From Serratia ficaria (lineage in GTDB: Bacteria; Pseudomonadota; Gammaproteobacteria; Enterobacterales; Enterobacteriaceae), in assembly GCF_900187015.1 (NCBI RefSeq), contig NZ_LT906479.1, forward strand, positions 1,116,001-1,180,000: a DNA stretch of 64,000 bases. The letters are read 5' to 3'. This document shows, one piece after another, positions 16,904 through 24,606 of the stretch; position 1 is the stretch's first letter; each line of letters begins with the position of its first letter. The position numbers were made by a program, and so were the translations under genes. The notes below the pieces were generated by a model. That model saw nothing but the letters and a program-made list of their open reading frames with translations. It made no database searches and had not been told where the DNA came from.

Positions 16904-17845
16904 ATGCGTTTCAAGCCATTGATTACCGCCTTGCTGGTGACCGCCGCGCTCGGCGGCGCCTCGCTGGCGCAGGCGAAAGAGCTGAAGTCGATCGGGGTGA
17001 CGGTGGGCGATTTGGCCAACCCGTTCTTTGTGCAGATCACCAAGGGCGCCGAAATGAAGGCGCGCGAGCTGGCGGGCGACAAGGTCAACGTCACGCTGGT
17101 GTCGAGCGGCTACGATCTCGGCCAGCAGGTGGCGCAGATTGATAACTTCATCGCCGCCAAGGTCGATATGATCATCCTCAACGCGGCGGACTCCAAGGGC
17201 ATCGGCCCGGCGGTGAAACGCGCCAAAGACGCCGGCATCGTGGTGGTGGCGGTCGACGTGGCGGCCGAAGGCGCCGACGCCACCATCACGTCGGACAACA
17301 CCCAGGCCGGGGCGATGGCCTGCAAATACATCAGCGATCGCCTGAAGGAGCAAGGCAACGTGGTGATCATCAACGGCCCGCCGGTCTCTGCGGTGCAAAA
17401 CCGGGTGGAAGGCTGCATGACCGAGCTGAAAAAGCACCCGCAGATCAAGCTGCTGTCTTATAACCAGAACGCCAAGGGCAGCCGCGAGGGCGGCCTGGAG
17501 ATCATGACCTCGCTGCTGGCGGCCAATCCGAAGATCGACGGCGTATTCGCCATCAACGATCCGACGGCGATCGGCGCCGATCTGGCGGCCAAGCAGGCGC
17601 AGCGCAGCGAGTTCTTTATCGTCGGCGTGGACGGTTCGCCGGACGGCGAAGAGGCGCTGAAGCGCGGAAATTCGCTGTTCGTGGCGACGCCGGCGCAGGA
17701 TCCGCAGGTGATGGCGGCCAAGGCGGTCGAGATCGGTTACGACATTCTGCAGGGCAAGCCGGCGCCGACCGCCCCGGTATTGATCCCGGTGACGATGATC
17801 GACAAAAACAATATCGCCACCTACAAGGGCTGGACGGTGAAATAA
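16904..17845 (+). CDS. Periplasmic sugar-binding protein (RbsB type)
   Basis: A 313-residue substrate-binding protein with a signal peptide (residues 1-24, ...LAQA-KE) and the two-domain periplasmic-binding-protein fold of the ribose cluster. Landmarks are GVTVGDLANPFFVQITKGAE at the start of the mature protein, VDMIILNAADSKGIGPAVKRA, ATITSDNTQAGAMACKYI, VFAINDPTAIGADLAAK and IVGVDGSPDGEEALK. GAGGAAAAC precedes the ATG. With the two preceding genes it makes a complete importer; the downstream isomerase suggests D-lyxose or a related aldose as ligand. It may also present the sugar to the hybrid kinase. Confidence 0.92.
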   Translation: MRFKPLITALLVTAALGGASLAQAKELKSIGVTVGDLANPFFVQITKGAEMKARELAGDKVNVTLVSSGYDLGQQVAQIDNFIAAKVDMIILNAADSKGIGPAVKRAKDAGIVVVAVDVAAEGADATITSDNTQAGAMACKYISDRLKEQGNVVIINGPPVSAVQNRVEGCMTELKKHPQIKLLSYNQNAKGSREGGLEIMTSLLAANPKIDGVFAINDPTAIGADLAAKQAQRSEFFIVGVDGSPDGEEALKRGNSLFVATPAQDPQVMAAKAVEIGYDILQGKPAPTAPVLIPVTMIDKNNIATYKGWTVK

Positions 17846-17859
17846 CCTCCTGCCGCTCG

Positions 17860-17880
17860 GGGCCTGCGCGCAGCGGGCCC
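17860..17880 (+). other. Intercistronic hairpin between binding protein and isomerase
   Basis: An eight-pair stem (GGGCCTGC with GCGGGCCC, one G-T pair) closes a five-base loop in the 58-base gap after the binding-protein stop. No T-run follows, so it more likely stabilises the upstream mRNA or reduces downstream expression than terminates. Binding-protein genes in sugar operons often have such structures. Confidence 0.45.
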
Positions 17881-17903
17881 GCTTTACCGCTTCCGGAGGT
17901 GCC

Positions 17904-18590
17904 ATGAATCGTTCCGAAGTGAACCGGATCCTGCAGCAAACCCAGCACTTCTTCGCCCGTTTCGATGTCCATTTGCCGCCCTTTGCCCACTTCAGCCCGC
18001 CGGCATGGCGCCGGCTCGACAGACAGTCGTGGCAAGAGGTGTTCGACCTGAAGTTGGGCTGGGACGTCACCGCCTTTGGCGACGAGGATTTCGCCCGCTG
18101 CGGGCTGACGCTGTTTACCCTGCGCAACGGCTCGCCCGGCGGCCAGCCCTATGCCAAAGGCTATGCGGAGAAGGTGATGCACTGCCGCGAGGCGCAGGTG
18201 ACGCCGATGCATTTTCACTGGCGCAAGCGGGAAGACATCATCAACCGCGGCGGCGGCAACCTGATCGTGGAGCTGCACAACGCCGATGGGCAGGAGCGGC
18301 TGGCCGAGGGGGCGGTGACCGTTACGCTGGACGGCTGCCGCCAGACCCATGCCGCGGGGTCGCGCCTGCGGCTGGCGCCGGGGGAAAGCATCTGCCTGAC
18401 GCCGGGGATTTACCACAGTTTCTGGGGCGAGGAAGGCTTTGGCGACGTGCTGGTGGGCGAGGTGTCTTCGGTGAACGACGACGACCACGATAACCGCTTC
18501 CTGACGCCGCTTTCCCGCTATAGCCCGATTGAAGAGGACCAGCCGCCGCAGTGGCTGCTGTGCCATGAATATTTGCGCTTTATCGACTGA
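17904..18590 (+). CDS. D-lyxose isomerase (sugar isomerase, cupin type)
   Basis: A 228-residue protein of the D-lyxose ketol-isomerase family, a cupin enzyme interconverting D-lyxose and D-xylulose (and D-mannose and D-fructose). Metal-binding residues are visible in TPMHFHWRKREDIINRGGG (His-x-His plus Glu/Asp) and GIYHSFWGEE. The family markers EVFDLKLGWDVTAFG and GEVSSVNDDDHDNRF are present, and the length is standard (about 227). CGGAGG lies a few bases before the ATG. It is the last gene of the importer operon, so the imported sugar is probably isomerised to a ketose and then phosphorylated by a kinase encoded elsewhere. Confidence 0.88.
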   Translation: MNRSEVNRILQQTQHFFARFDVHLPPFAHFSPPAWRRLDRQSWQEVFDLKLGWDVTAFGDEDFARCGLTLFTLRNGSPGGQPYAKGYAEKVMHCREAQVTPMHFHWRKREDIINRGGGNLIVELHNADGQERLAEGAVTVTLDGCRQTHAAGSRLRLAPGESICLTPGIYHSFWGEEGFGDVLVGEVSSVNDDDHDNRFLTPLSRYSPIEEDQPPQWLLCHEYLRFID

Positions 18591-18645
18591 AGGACGACGA
18601 GAGGGCGCTGATTTCACCGGCGCATGCCGGAGCGGCCGGGCGCTA

Positions 18646-19380
18646 TCAGGCGGCGGCCACCGGTTGGCTGACGTCGGCGGCGAACACGTAGCCCAATCCG
18701 CGAATGGTGCGGATCAGCTCAGGCTGGTGGGGATTGATCTCGATCTTGCGCCGCAGCCGCATGATCAGCACGTCGATGGTGCGATCGAACACCTCGAGCG
18801 TTTCGCTGTGGGTCAGTTCCAGCAGACGATCGCGCGTCAGCACCTTGCGGGCGTGCTGCACCAACGCCAGCAGCAGGCCATATTCGCCCTGGGTGAGATC
18901 GACGGTTTGCCGCTGCGGGTTCCGCAGGGTGCAGCGGGCGGTATCCAGGCACCAGCCGTTGAACTGCCAACCCTCGGCCTTGTGGCCGGCGGCCGGTTCC
19001 AGCGCCAGCGCGCCGGTGCGGCGCAGCACCGCCTTGGCGCGGGCGACCACCACGCGCGGGTTGAACGGCTTGGCGATGTAATCGTCGGCGCCCATTTCCA
19101 GGCCGACCACCATATCTGATTCGGCACCGAGGCCGGTCAGCATCACCACCGGCAGATCCGGCCGCTGGCGGTGGATCTGCTGCAGCACCAGCAGGCCGTT
19201 GGTGTCCGGCAGGATCAGATCGAGCAGCACCAACGCGATGTCCGGCTGCTGATCGAGCAAGGTTAAAGCGTCGCTGCCCCGGTGGCAGGCGTGAACGGTA
19301 AAGACGTGCTCATTGAGCACGTCGCGGAGCACGTCACAAATGGCGGGATCGTCATCGACGATCAATACGGCAGGTTTCAT
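18646..19380 (-). CDS. OmpR-family response regulator
   Basis: A 244-residue regulator. The receiver domain covers residues 1-120 with the acidic pair in IVDDDPA, phosphoacceptor Asp54 in VLLDLILPD, Thr in VVMLTGLG and Lys in IAKPFNP. The winged-helix output domain spans about 140-236 (LTQGEYGLLLALVQHARKV, then RTIDVLIMRLRRKI and IRTIRGLGYVF). It resembles TorR and other OmpR-type regulators. It is transcribed toward the sugar operon, and the nearest sensor gene is the hybrid kinase on the other side of that operon. Pairing with that kinase is inferred from location; whether phosphate is passed directly or through an HPt protein is unclear. Confidence 0.9.
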   Translation of the reverse strand: MKPAVLIVDDDPAICDVLRDVLNEHVFTVHACHRGSDALTLLDQQPDIALVLLDLILPDTNGLLVLQQIHRQRPDLPVVMLTGLGAESDMVVGLEMGADDYIAKPFNPRVVVARAKAVLRRTGALALEPAAGHKAEGWQFNGWCLDTARCTLRNPQRQTVDLTQGEYGLLLALVQHARKVLTRDRLLELTHSETLEVFDRTIDVLIMRLRRKIEINPHQPELIRTIRGLGYVFAADVSQPVAAA

Positions 19381-19514
19381 CGCTGCTCTCCGGATTTTAT
19401 TATGAAGAATGTTATCGGATGGTTAAAAACAGTGTACCCGATGGCTAATTAATAAGCGGTAGCCGGGCGGGGATCTGATGCGGAAATTGCCATCGCCGTC
19501 ACACTCGACGGTAA

Positions 19515-19542
19515 TTGAGTGATCCCGAAAGCCGGTTACATT
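19515..19542 (+). promoter_or_regulatory. mak: Candidate promoter of mak
   Basis: TTGAGT (19515-19520), 16 bases, TACATT (19537-19542), 39 bases before the GTG start. The region is embedded in an imperfect inverted repeat (ACTC...GAGT). Confidence 0.4.
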
Positions 19543-19581
19543 AGGCTGTGGCAACGCTGTGGTGCATTGAGGAGAAAAAAC

Positions 19582-20490
19582 GTGCGCATTGGTATCGATT
19601 TGGGCGGCACTAAAATTGAAGTGATCGCGCTGGCGAACGACGGGCGGGAGCTGTTCCGCCATCGTATCGCCACGCCGCGCCACGACTATCGGCAAACGCT
19701 GGAGGCTATCGTGAGCCTGGTGAGGCTGGCGGAGGACAGTACCGGCCAGCAGGGCTCGGTCGGCGTCGGCATTCCCGGCACGCTGTCGCCGTTTACCGGG
19801 CTGGTGAAAAACGCCAACTCGGTGTGGCTCAACGGCCAGCCGCTGGATAAGGACCTGTCGGCGATGCTGGCGCGGGAGGTGCGCATCGCCAACGACGCCA
19901 ACTGCCTGGCGGTATCGGAGGCCACCGACGGCGCCGGCGCCGGCAAGAAAACCGTGTTTGCGGTGATTATCGGCACCGGCTGCGGTTCCGGAGTGGCGCT
20001 TAACGGCCAGGCGCATTCGGGCGGCAACGGCATCGCCGGCGAGTGGGGGCACAATCCGCTGCCCTGGATGGATGAAGACGAGCTGCGTTACCGCAGCGAA
20101 GTGCCGTGCTACTGCGGCAAACAGGGCTGCATCGAGACCTTTATTTCCGGCACCGGCTTCGCCACCGACTATGCGCGCCTGAGCGGCAATCCGCTGCCGG
20201 GCCATGAAATTATGGCGCTGGCCGGGCGCGGCGATGCCCTGGCGGAGCGGGCGATCGGCCGTTATGAAATGCGCCTGGCGAAATCGCTGGCTCAGGTGAT
20301 CAATATTCTCGATCCCGACGTGGTGGTGCTCGGCGGCGGCATGAGCAATGTGGATCGCCTGTATCAAAACGTCCCGCAGCGGGTGAAGTCCTGGGTGTTC
20401 GGCGGTGAATGCGAGACGCCGATCCGCAAGGCGGTCCACGGCGATTCCAGCGGCGTGCGCGGCGCGGCCTGGCTGTGGCCGCAGCTGTAA
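19582..20490 (+). CDS. mak: Manno(fructo)kinase, ROK family
   Basis: A 302-residue sugar kinase that phosphorylates fructose and mannose at C6. It starts with GTG at 19582, six bases after GGAG and exactly where E. coli Mak begins ([10 protein letters not shown]). ROK signatures are present: the phosphate loop [10 protein letters not shown], the catalytic Asp in [26 protein letters not shown], and the zinc site [20 protein letters not shown] with [10 protein letters not shown]. In E. coli it is followed by araJ and sbcC; here five other genes intervene. A ketohexose kinase near an isomerase that can make fructose from mannose may be useful, but mak is a backbone gene. Confidence 0.93.
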   Translation: MRIGIDLGGTKIEVIALANDGRELFRHRIATPRHDYRQTLEAIVSLVRLAEDSTGQQGSVGVGIPGTLSPFTGLVKNANSVWLNGQPLDKDLSAMLAREVRIANDANCLAVSEATDGAGAGKKTVFAVIIGTGCGSGVALNGQAHSGGNGIAGEWGHNPLPWMDEDELRYRSEVPCYCGKQGCIETFISGTGFATDYARLSGNPLPGHEIMALAGRGDALAERAIGRYEMRLAKSLAQVINILDPDVVVLGGGMSNVDRLYQNVPQRVKSWVFGGECETPIRKAVHGDSSGVRGAAWLWPQL

Positions 20491-20587
20491 TTCCGGCTTA
20501 AGGCGCGGGCCCGCTCGCGCTTCTTGTTCGCGCCAACAGGCACGCAGCCAAATCCACTCAGCGCGCGTCGGCGGGCATCGCCGAAGA

Positions 20588-21430
20588 TTATTTCACCTCG
20601 CTTTCGCTGCGCACCCGTTCGATATGGATGGTCAGGAACATCGTCTCTTCGCTGGTCAGCCGGTGCTGATAATTTTTTTCGACGTGCCGGTTAATTTTTC
20701 CGGCGCAGGCGAATGACTCGCGGTATTTTTCCTTCACTACCTGATAGAGCGAATCGTCGTCGCTGTCGACGTAGTTTTTCCCCAGCAGCCGTTGGGCGAA
20801 GAATTTCAGATGGGTGACAAAGCGGTGGTAGCTCAACGCCTCTTCGTTGTAATCGAAACGGAAATGGTATTTGACGATGTTGAGGATCTCTTGCATCACG
20901 CGGGTGATGTGCAGGGTGTTGTGCATTTCGTCGTTGAGCTGGGCGTTGACCAGGTGCAGCGCGATAAAGCCGGCTTCGTCTTCCGGCAGGGCCGTTTCCA
21001 GCCGCTGGGCAATCAGCGCCAGGGCCTCCCGCCCGACGGCGAATTCGGCCGGATAGAGCTTTTTAATCTCCCACAGCAGCGCGTTCCTGATATCCAGCCC
21101 CTGCGCATGGCGCTGCAGCGCGAAGTGGATATGGTCGGTCAGCGTGATGTAGACGATGTTGTGCAGCTTGCCCGGCAGGCGCTGGCGGGCGAGGGTGATG
21201 ATCTGGTCGGCGGTGGCCACGCAGGCCAGCGGGATCTCCGCCAGCAGCTCCTTGTAGCGTTCGGCCATCTCGCCGCCATTGAGGGAAAACACCTTTTCGA
21301 TCAGGCTTTCGTCCAGCGCGTCGCCGGCCTTCTTTTTAAAGCCGATGCCTCGCCCCATCACCACCGTCTCTTCCTGACGGTCGTTCAGCGTAATCACCAC
21401 GTTATTATTGAGTATTTTAGCGATTTTCAT
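20588..21430 (-). CDS. BglG/LicT-family transcriptional antiterminator (orphan)
   Basis: A 280-residue protein starting MKIAKILNNNVVITLND at ATG 21430. Residues 1-56 form the co-antiterminator RNA-binding domain (MGRGIGFKKKAGD). Two PTS regulation domains follow (about 65-170 and 175-278) with the conserved histidines in TLTDHIHFALQRH, FIALHLVNAQLN, LSYHRFVTHLKFFAQRL and MFLTIHIERV. Such proteins bind a ribonucleic antiterminator and are controlled by phosphorylation from HPr and an EII. A textbook antiterminator element and terminator lie in its own leader. No EII or glycosidase gene is nearby, so it probably autoregulates and acts on a remote operon. Confidence 0.93.
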   Translation of the reverse strand: MKIAKILNNNVVITLNDRQEETVVMGRGIGFKKKAGDALDESLIEKVFSLNGGEMAERYKELLAEIPLACVATADQIITLARQRLPGKLHNIVYITLTDHIHFALQRHAQGLDIRNALLWEIKKLYPAEFAVGREALALIAQRLETALPEDEAGFIALHLVNAQLNDEMHNTLHITRVMQEILNIVKYHFRFDYNEEALSYHRFVTHLKFFAQRLLGKNYVDSDDDSLYQVVKEKYRESFACAGKINRHVEKNYQHRLTSEETMFLTIHIERVRSESEVK

Positions 21431-21463
21431 GGTTATTCCCGGATGTTTCAGCGCGCTGAAAAC

Positions 21464-21500
21464 CAAAAAACCCGACGCCCGGAAGCGATCCCGGGCGTCA
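21464..21500 (-). terminator. RAT-linked intrinsic terminator in the bglG-type leader
   Basis: On the minus strand GACGCCCGG-8-CCGGGCGTC is followed by GGGTTTTTT. The left arm starts inside the antiterminator element, so folding of that element excludes the terminator, as in the bgl and lic operons. Confidence 0.85.
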
Positions 21501-21539
21501 GGTTTTGCCTGTATCTTGGGTTATCTACAGTAACAATCC
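21498..21539 (-). promoter_or_regulatory. Ribonucleic antiterminator (RAT) of BglG type
   Basis: On the minus strand the 5' segment GGATTGTTACTG and the 3' segment CAGGCAAAACCTGA are identical to what I recall of the E. coli bgl RAT halves. The middle is longer (16 rather than 6 bases), giving a stem CTGTA/TACAG with a 12-base loop. It overlaps the terminator at 21464-21500. Confidence 0.88.
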
Positions 21540-21540
21540 T

Positions 21541-21579
21541 GTTATCAAGGCATGATAACCCTTGGCGATGCCGGCTCAA
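21541..21579 (-). promoter_or_regulatory. Candidate promoter with inverted repeat before the bglG-type gene
   Basis: Minus-strand TTGAGC (21579-21574), 16 bases, TATCAT (21557-21552). The -10 lies in a perfect inverted repeat GTTATCA-5-TGATAAC (21541-21559), which may be an operator. Transcription from here would start just ahead of the RAT. Confidence 0.4.
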
Positions 21580-21616
21580 CGGTTTTCACCGCGGACTGCC
21601 GCCGCGGTCACATTTC

Positions 21617-22984
21617 TCAGTCACTGCCGGACAGCATCAGGTCCCGGGGCGCATTGCGACGCTGGTTTTTGGTCAGCAGGAAATAGAGGTAGCCGCAGGC
21701 CATCAGAGCAATGAACAGCCCACCAATGACCGGGTTAAACCACAGCATGGCGATCAGACAGATCAGCGCTAATACCAGCGCGATCGCCGGCACCAACGGA
21801 TACCCGGGAGCCAAAAAGCTGCGATCCAGTTCCGGTGCGATACGGCGCAGTTTGAACAGGCTAAGCATGCTCATCAGATACATTACGATGGCGCCGAACA
21901 CCGCCATCGTGATCATCGCCGCGGTCAGGCTCATGCCCTGGAGATTGATCCAGCCATCGCTGAAGATGGCGGCGATGCCGATCGCGCCGCCGGCCAGGAT
22001 TGCGCGGTGCGGCGTTTGAAATCGTGACAGTTTGGCCAAAGAGGTCGGCAGATACCCGGCGCGCGCCAGTGCGAAGAACTGGCGTGAATAGCCGAGAATA
22101 ATGCCATGGAAGCTGGCTACCAGGCCGAACAGGCCAATCCATACCAGCATGTGCATCCAGCCGGAGTTTTCACCGACAACCATTTTCATCGCCTGCGGCA
22201 GCGGATCGTTGATGTTTGACAGCTTGCTCCAGTCACCGGCGCCGCCCGCCAGCAGCATCACGCCCAAGGCCAATACCACCAGCGTCAGAATACCGGATAT
22301 ATAGGCGCGTGGAATGGTGCGCTTGGGATCCTTCGCCTCTTCCGCCGCCATGGCTGCCCCTTCGATAGCCAAGAAGAACCAGATGGCGAAAGGGATGGCG
22401 GCGAAGATGCCGGATAACGCAGCGCCGCCGAAATGATCGCTGCCCGCCCAACCGTTGAGAACGAAATTGCTGAAACTGAAGCCCGGTGCCACAACGCCCA
22501 TAAATACCAGCAGTTCGAATACCGCCAATACCGTGACGCACAGTTCAAACAGCGCCGCCAGTTTTACGCCGAGAATATTCAGCGTCATAAAGATTGCATA
22601 GGCGCCTACGGCCGCCCATTTGGGATTGAGCGCCGGGTATTGCACGTTGAGGTAAGCTCCGATCGCCACGGCGATCGCCGGCGGCGCGAATACGAACTCC
22701 ACCAGCGTCGCCAGTCCGGCGATCAGGCCGCCGGTTTCGCCAAAGGCGCGACGGCTGTAGGCGAAAGGCCCGCCTGCGTGAGGAATGGCGGTGGTCAACT
22801 CGGTAAAGCTGAAGATAAAGCAGCCGTACATGGTGGCGACCAGCAGGGTAGTGATCAGAAAACCGAGCGTTCCCGCCACCCCCCAACCGTAGCTCCAGCC
22901 AAAATACTCCCCGGAAATCACCAGCCCAACGGCAATCCCCCAAAGGTGCAGGGTGCCCAGAGTGGGCTTAAGTTGCATTGTCAT
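21617..22984 (-). CDS. APC-family amine permease, ethanolamine permease type
   Basis: A 455-residue transporter started at ATG 22984 behind GGGAG (MTMQLKPTLGTLHLWGIAVG). It has about 12 membrane segments. Markers of the ethanolamine/amino-acid APC subgroup are VISGEYFGWSYGWGVAG in helix 1, SFTELTTAIPHAGGPFAYSRRAFG after helix 2, and FLAIEGAAMAAEEAKDPKRTIPRAY. It lies 62 bases downstream of the class III PLP enzyme on the same strand and is probably cotranscribed with it. Import of ethanolamine or a related amino alcohol is inferred from family and context. Confidence 0.85.
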   Translation of the reverse strand: MTMQLKPTLGTLHLWGIAVGLVISGEYFGWSYGWGVAGTLGFLITTLLVATMYGCFIFSFTELTTAIPHAGGPFAYSRRAFGETGGLIAGLATLVEFVFAPPAIAVAIGAYLNVQYPALNPKWAAVGAYAIFMTLNILGVKLAALFELCVTVLAVFELLVFMGVVAPGFSFSNFVLNGWAGSDHFGGAALSGIFAAIPFAIWFFLAIEGAAMAAEEAKDPKRTIPRAYISGILTLVVLALGVMLLAGGAGDWSKLSNINDPLPQAMKMVVGENSGWMHMLVWIGLFGLVASFHGIILGYSRQFFALARAGYLPTSLAKLSRFQTPHRAILAGGAIGIAAIFSDGWINLQGMSLTAAMITMAVFGAIVMYLMSMLSLFKLRRIAPELDRSFLAPGYPLVPAIALVLALICLIAMLWFNPVIGGLFIALMACGYLYFLLTKNQRRNAPRDLMLSGSD

Positions 22985-23046
22985 GTCGCTCTCCCGATCG
23001 AAAAGGGTGCATAACCGGCCGAAGCGCTGCGCCGGCGCCGTGGTTG

Positions 23047-24354
23047 TCATTTGCTCAACACTTTCTCCAGACTGCTCACCAGAATCTCCGCGTGCTCACA
23101 GTTAAACACCAGCGGGGGGCGGATTTTCAATATGTTGGCATCGGGGCCCGAGGCGCCGATCAGCACGCCTTCTTCCCGCAGGGCGTTCACCGTCCTGAGC
23201 GCTGCCGCAGAGTCCGGTCGGCCCTCGGCGTCAACAAAATCTACGCTGACGAACAGCCCGGCGCCTCGAACATCGCCAATGGCAGCAAAACGCGACTGCA
23301 GTGCGCGAATGCCCTCGACAATCGCGTTACCTGCGCGCCGCACGCTCGGGATCAGGTTTTCCTGCTCGATCACTTCCAGCACCGCCAGACCGACCGCCGA
23401 AGAAACGGTATTGCCGGCAAAAGTGTTGAAGTAGCTCGATTCGCTGCCGAAGCGCTGCAGGATCTCCGGCTTGATGGTGATGCCCGCCATCGGATGGCCG
23501 TTGCCCATGGGCTTGCCCAGCGAGACGATGTCCGGCACCAGCCCATGGCGCTGGAAGCCCCACATATGTTCGCCGGAGCGGCCGTAGCCCGGCTGCACTT
23601 CATCGGCGATATACAGCCCCCCGGCCTGGCGAACCGCGTCCACCGCCTCGCGCAGAAAACCTGGCGGATCGAAAAAACCCCCATCGCTGGTAAAGAAGGT
23701 GTCCACCAGCAATGCTGCAGGTTTTATGCCATGACGGCGCATGTCCTCCAAAGCGGTGCGTACGTCGGCGGCGAAACGTTTGCCCACCTCGGCAGGATTA
23801 GCGGGATTATGCACCGGTGCCGGGATCACTCTGGCGTCACGCCCCACCTTTACGTAGGGGCCCATAGAGGCGGAAAGCGCCGCGATAGAGGCGGTCATGC
23901 CGTGATAGGAGTACTCGGTGACGATCACGCCGGTACCGCCGGTGTAGTCTTCCGCAATGCGCAGAGCCAGATCGTTGGCCTCGCTGCCGGTGCAGGTAAA
24001 CATCACCTGGCTCAACGCCGGCGGCATGGTGCCAAGCAATTTCTCGGCGAAGTCCAGTACGTTCTCATGCAGATAGCGGGTATGCGTGTTGAGCAGCGAG
24101 GCTTGGCGACACAGCGCCGCCACCACGTGCGGATGGCAGTGGCCAACCGACGGCACGTTGTTGTACACGTCCAGATAACGCCGCCCCTCGGCGTCATGCA
24201 CCCAGACGCCTTCGCCGCGCACCAGATGCAACGGGTTCTGATAAAACAGCTCGTAGGCCGGGCCGAGCAGTCGGCGGCGGCGTTCGATCATCGCCAGGGT
24301 GGCCGGCGCGAGACCGCTACCGGCGGCCGCGTCAAAGGCATTGGTTTTCAGCAT
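23047..24354 (-). CDS. Class III PLP enzyme, probable amino-alcohol-phosphate phospho-lyase
   Basis: The 435-residue protein starts at ATG 24354 (GGAG eight bases upstream). It has the class III aminotransferase fold: DVYNNVPSVGHCHP, the PLP phosphate-binding CTGSEANDLALRIA, the Asp pairing with the pyridine nitrogen in IADEVQPGYGRSGEHMWGF, and the Schiff-base Lys in SLGKPMGNGHP. That last motif, plus YNNVPSVGH, is the pattern I associate with ethanolamine-phosphate and hydroxylysine-phosphate phospho-lyases (AGXT2L group) rather than true transaminases. It is divergent from an APH-fold kinase and cotranscribed with an ethanolamine-type permease. Together these suggest uptake, phosphorylation and phosphate elimination of an amino alcohol. 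A genuine omega-transaminase is the alternative. Confidence 0.82.
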   Translation of the reverse strand: MLKTNAFDAAAGSGLAPATLAMIERRRRLLGPAYELFYQNPLHLVRGEGVWVHDAEGRRYLDVYNNVPSVGHCHPHVVAALCRQASLLNTHTRYLHENVLDFAEKLLGTMPPALSQVMFTCTGSEANDLALRIAEDYTGGTGVIVTEYSYHGMTASIAALSASMGPYVKVGRDARVIPAPVHNPANPAEVGKRFAADVRTALEDMRRHGIKPAALLVDTFFTSDGGFFDPPGFLREAVDAVRQAGGLYIADEVQPGYGRSGEHMWGFQRHGLVPDIVSLGKPMGNGHPMAGITIKPEILQRFGSESSYFNTFAGNTVSSAVGLAVLEVIEQENLIPSVRRAGNAIVEGIRALQSRFAAIGDVRGAGLFVSVDFVDAEGRPDSAAALRTVNALREEGVLIGASGPDANILKIRPPLVFNCEHAEILVSSLEKVLSK

Positions 24355-24450
24355 GGGGAAATCTCCAGTTTGTAGGTCCGCAAGGCAAAGATGAAGGCTT
24401 GCCCCCATCGAGGCGGGTCGTTTGATAATGCCCATGAGGCAAGGGCAAGA

Positions 24451-24550
24451 CTTGACCCCGGATGGGCGACCGGCGGCATTGGCGGTCAACTTTTGTCCGA
24501 TCCGCCGATCGCTGGGCCATAAAGTCAAAATTTGGGGTTCCGAGGTCAAG
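24451..24550. promoter_or_regulatory. Divergent control region with inverted TTGACC half-sites
   Basis: Between the divergent phospho-lyase and kinase genes, CTTGACCCCGG (24451-24461) and CCGAGGTCAAG (24540-24550) are inverted copies matching at 10 of 11 positions, 78 bases apart. Two further GTCAA copies lie at 24485 and 24533. They may be sites for the AraC-family regulator at 25766. Confidence 0.35.
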
Positions 24551-24606
24551 CGAGGTGAGAGGGGGCATTTCATGCTGGAAGGCCACTGATTCATGGAGTA
24601 CGCCCT

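Noticed and set aside
14461..18127. Two long minus-strand frames (593 and 749 codons) across the sugar importer
   Set aside because: Both are mirror frames of genuine importer genes with low-complexity, His/Arg/Gln-rich translations.
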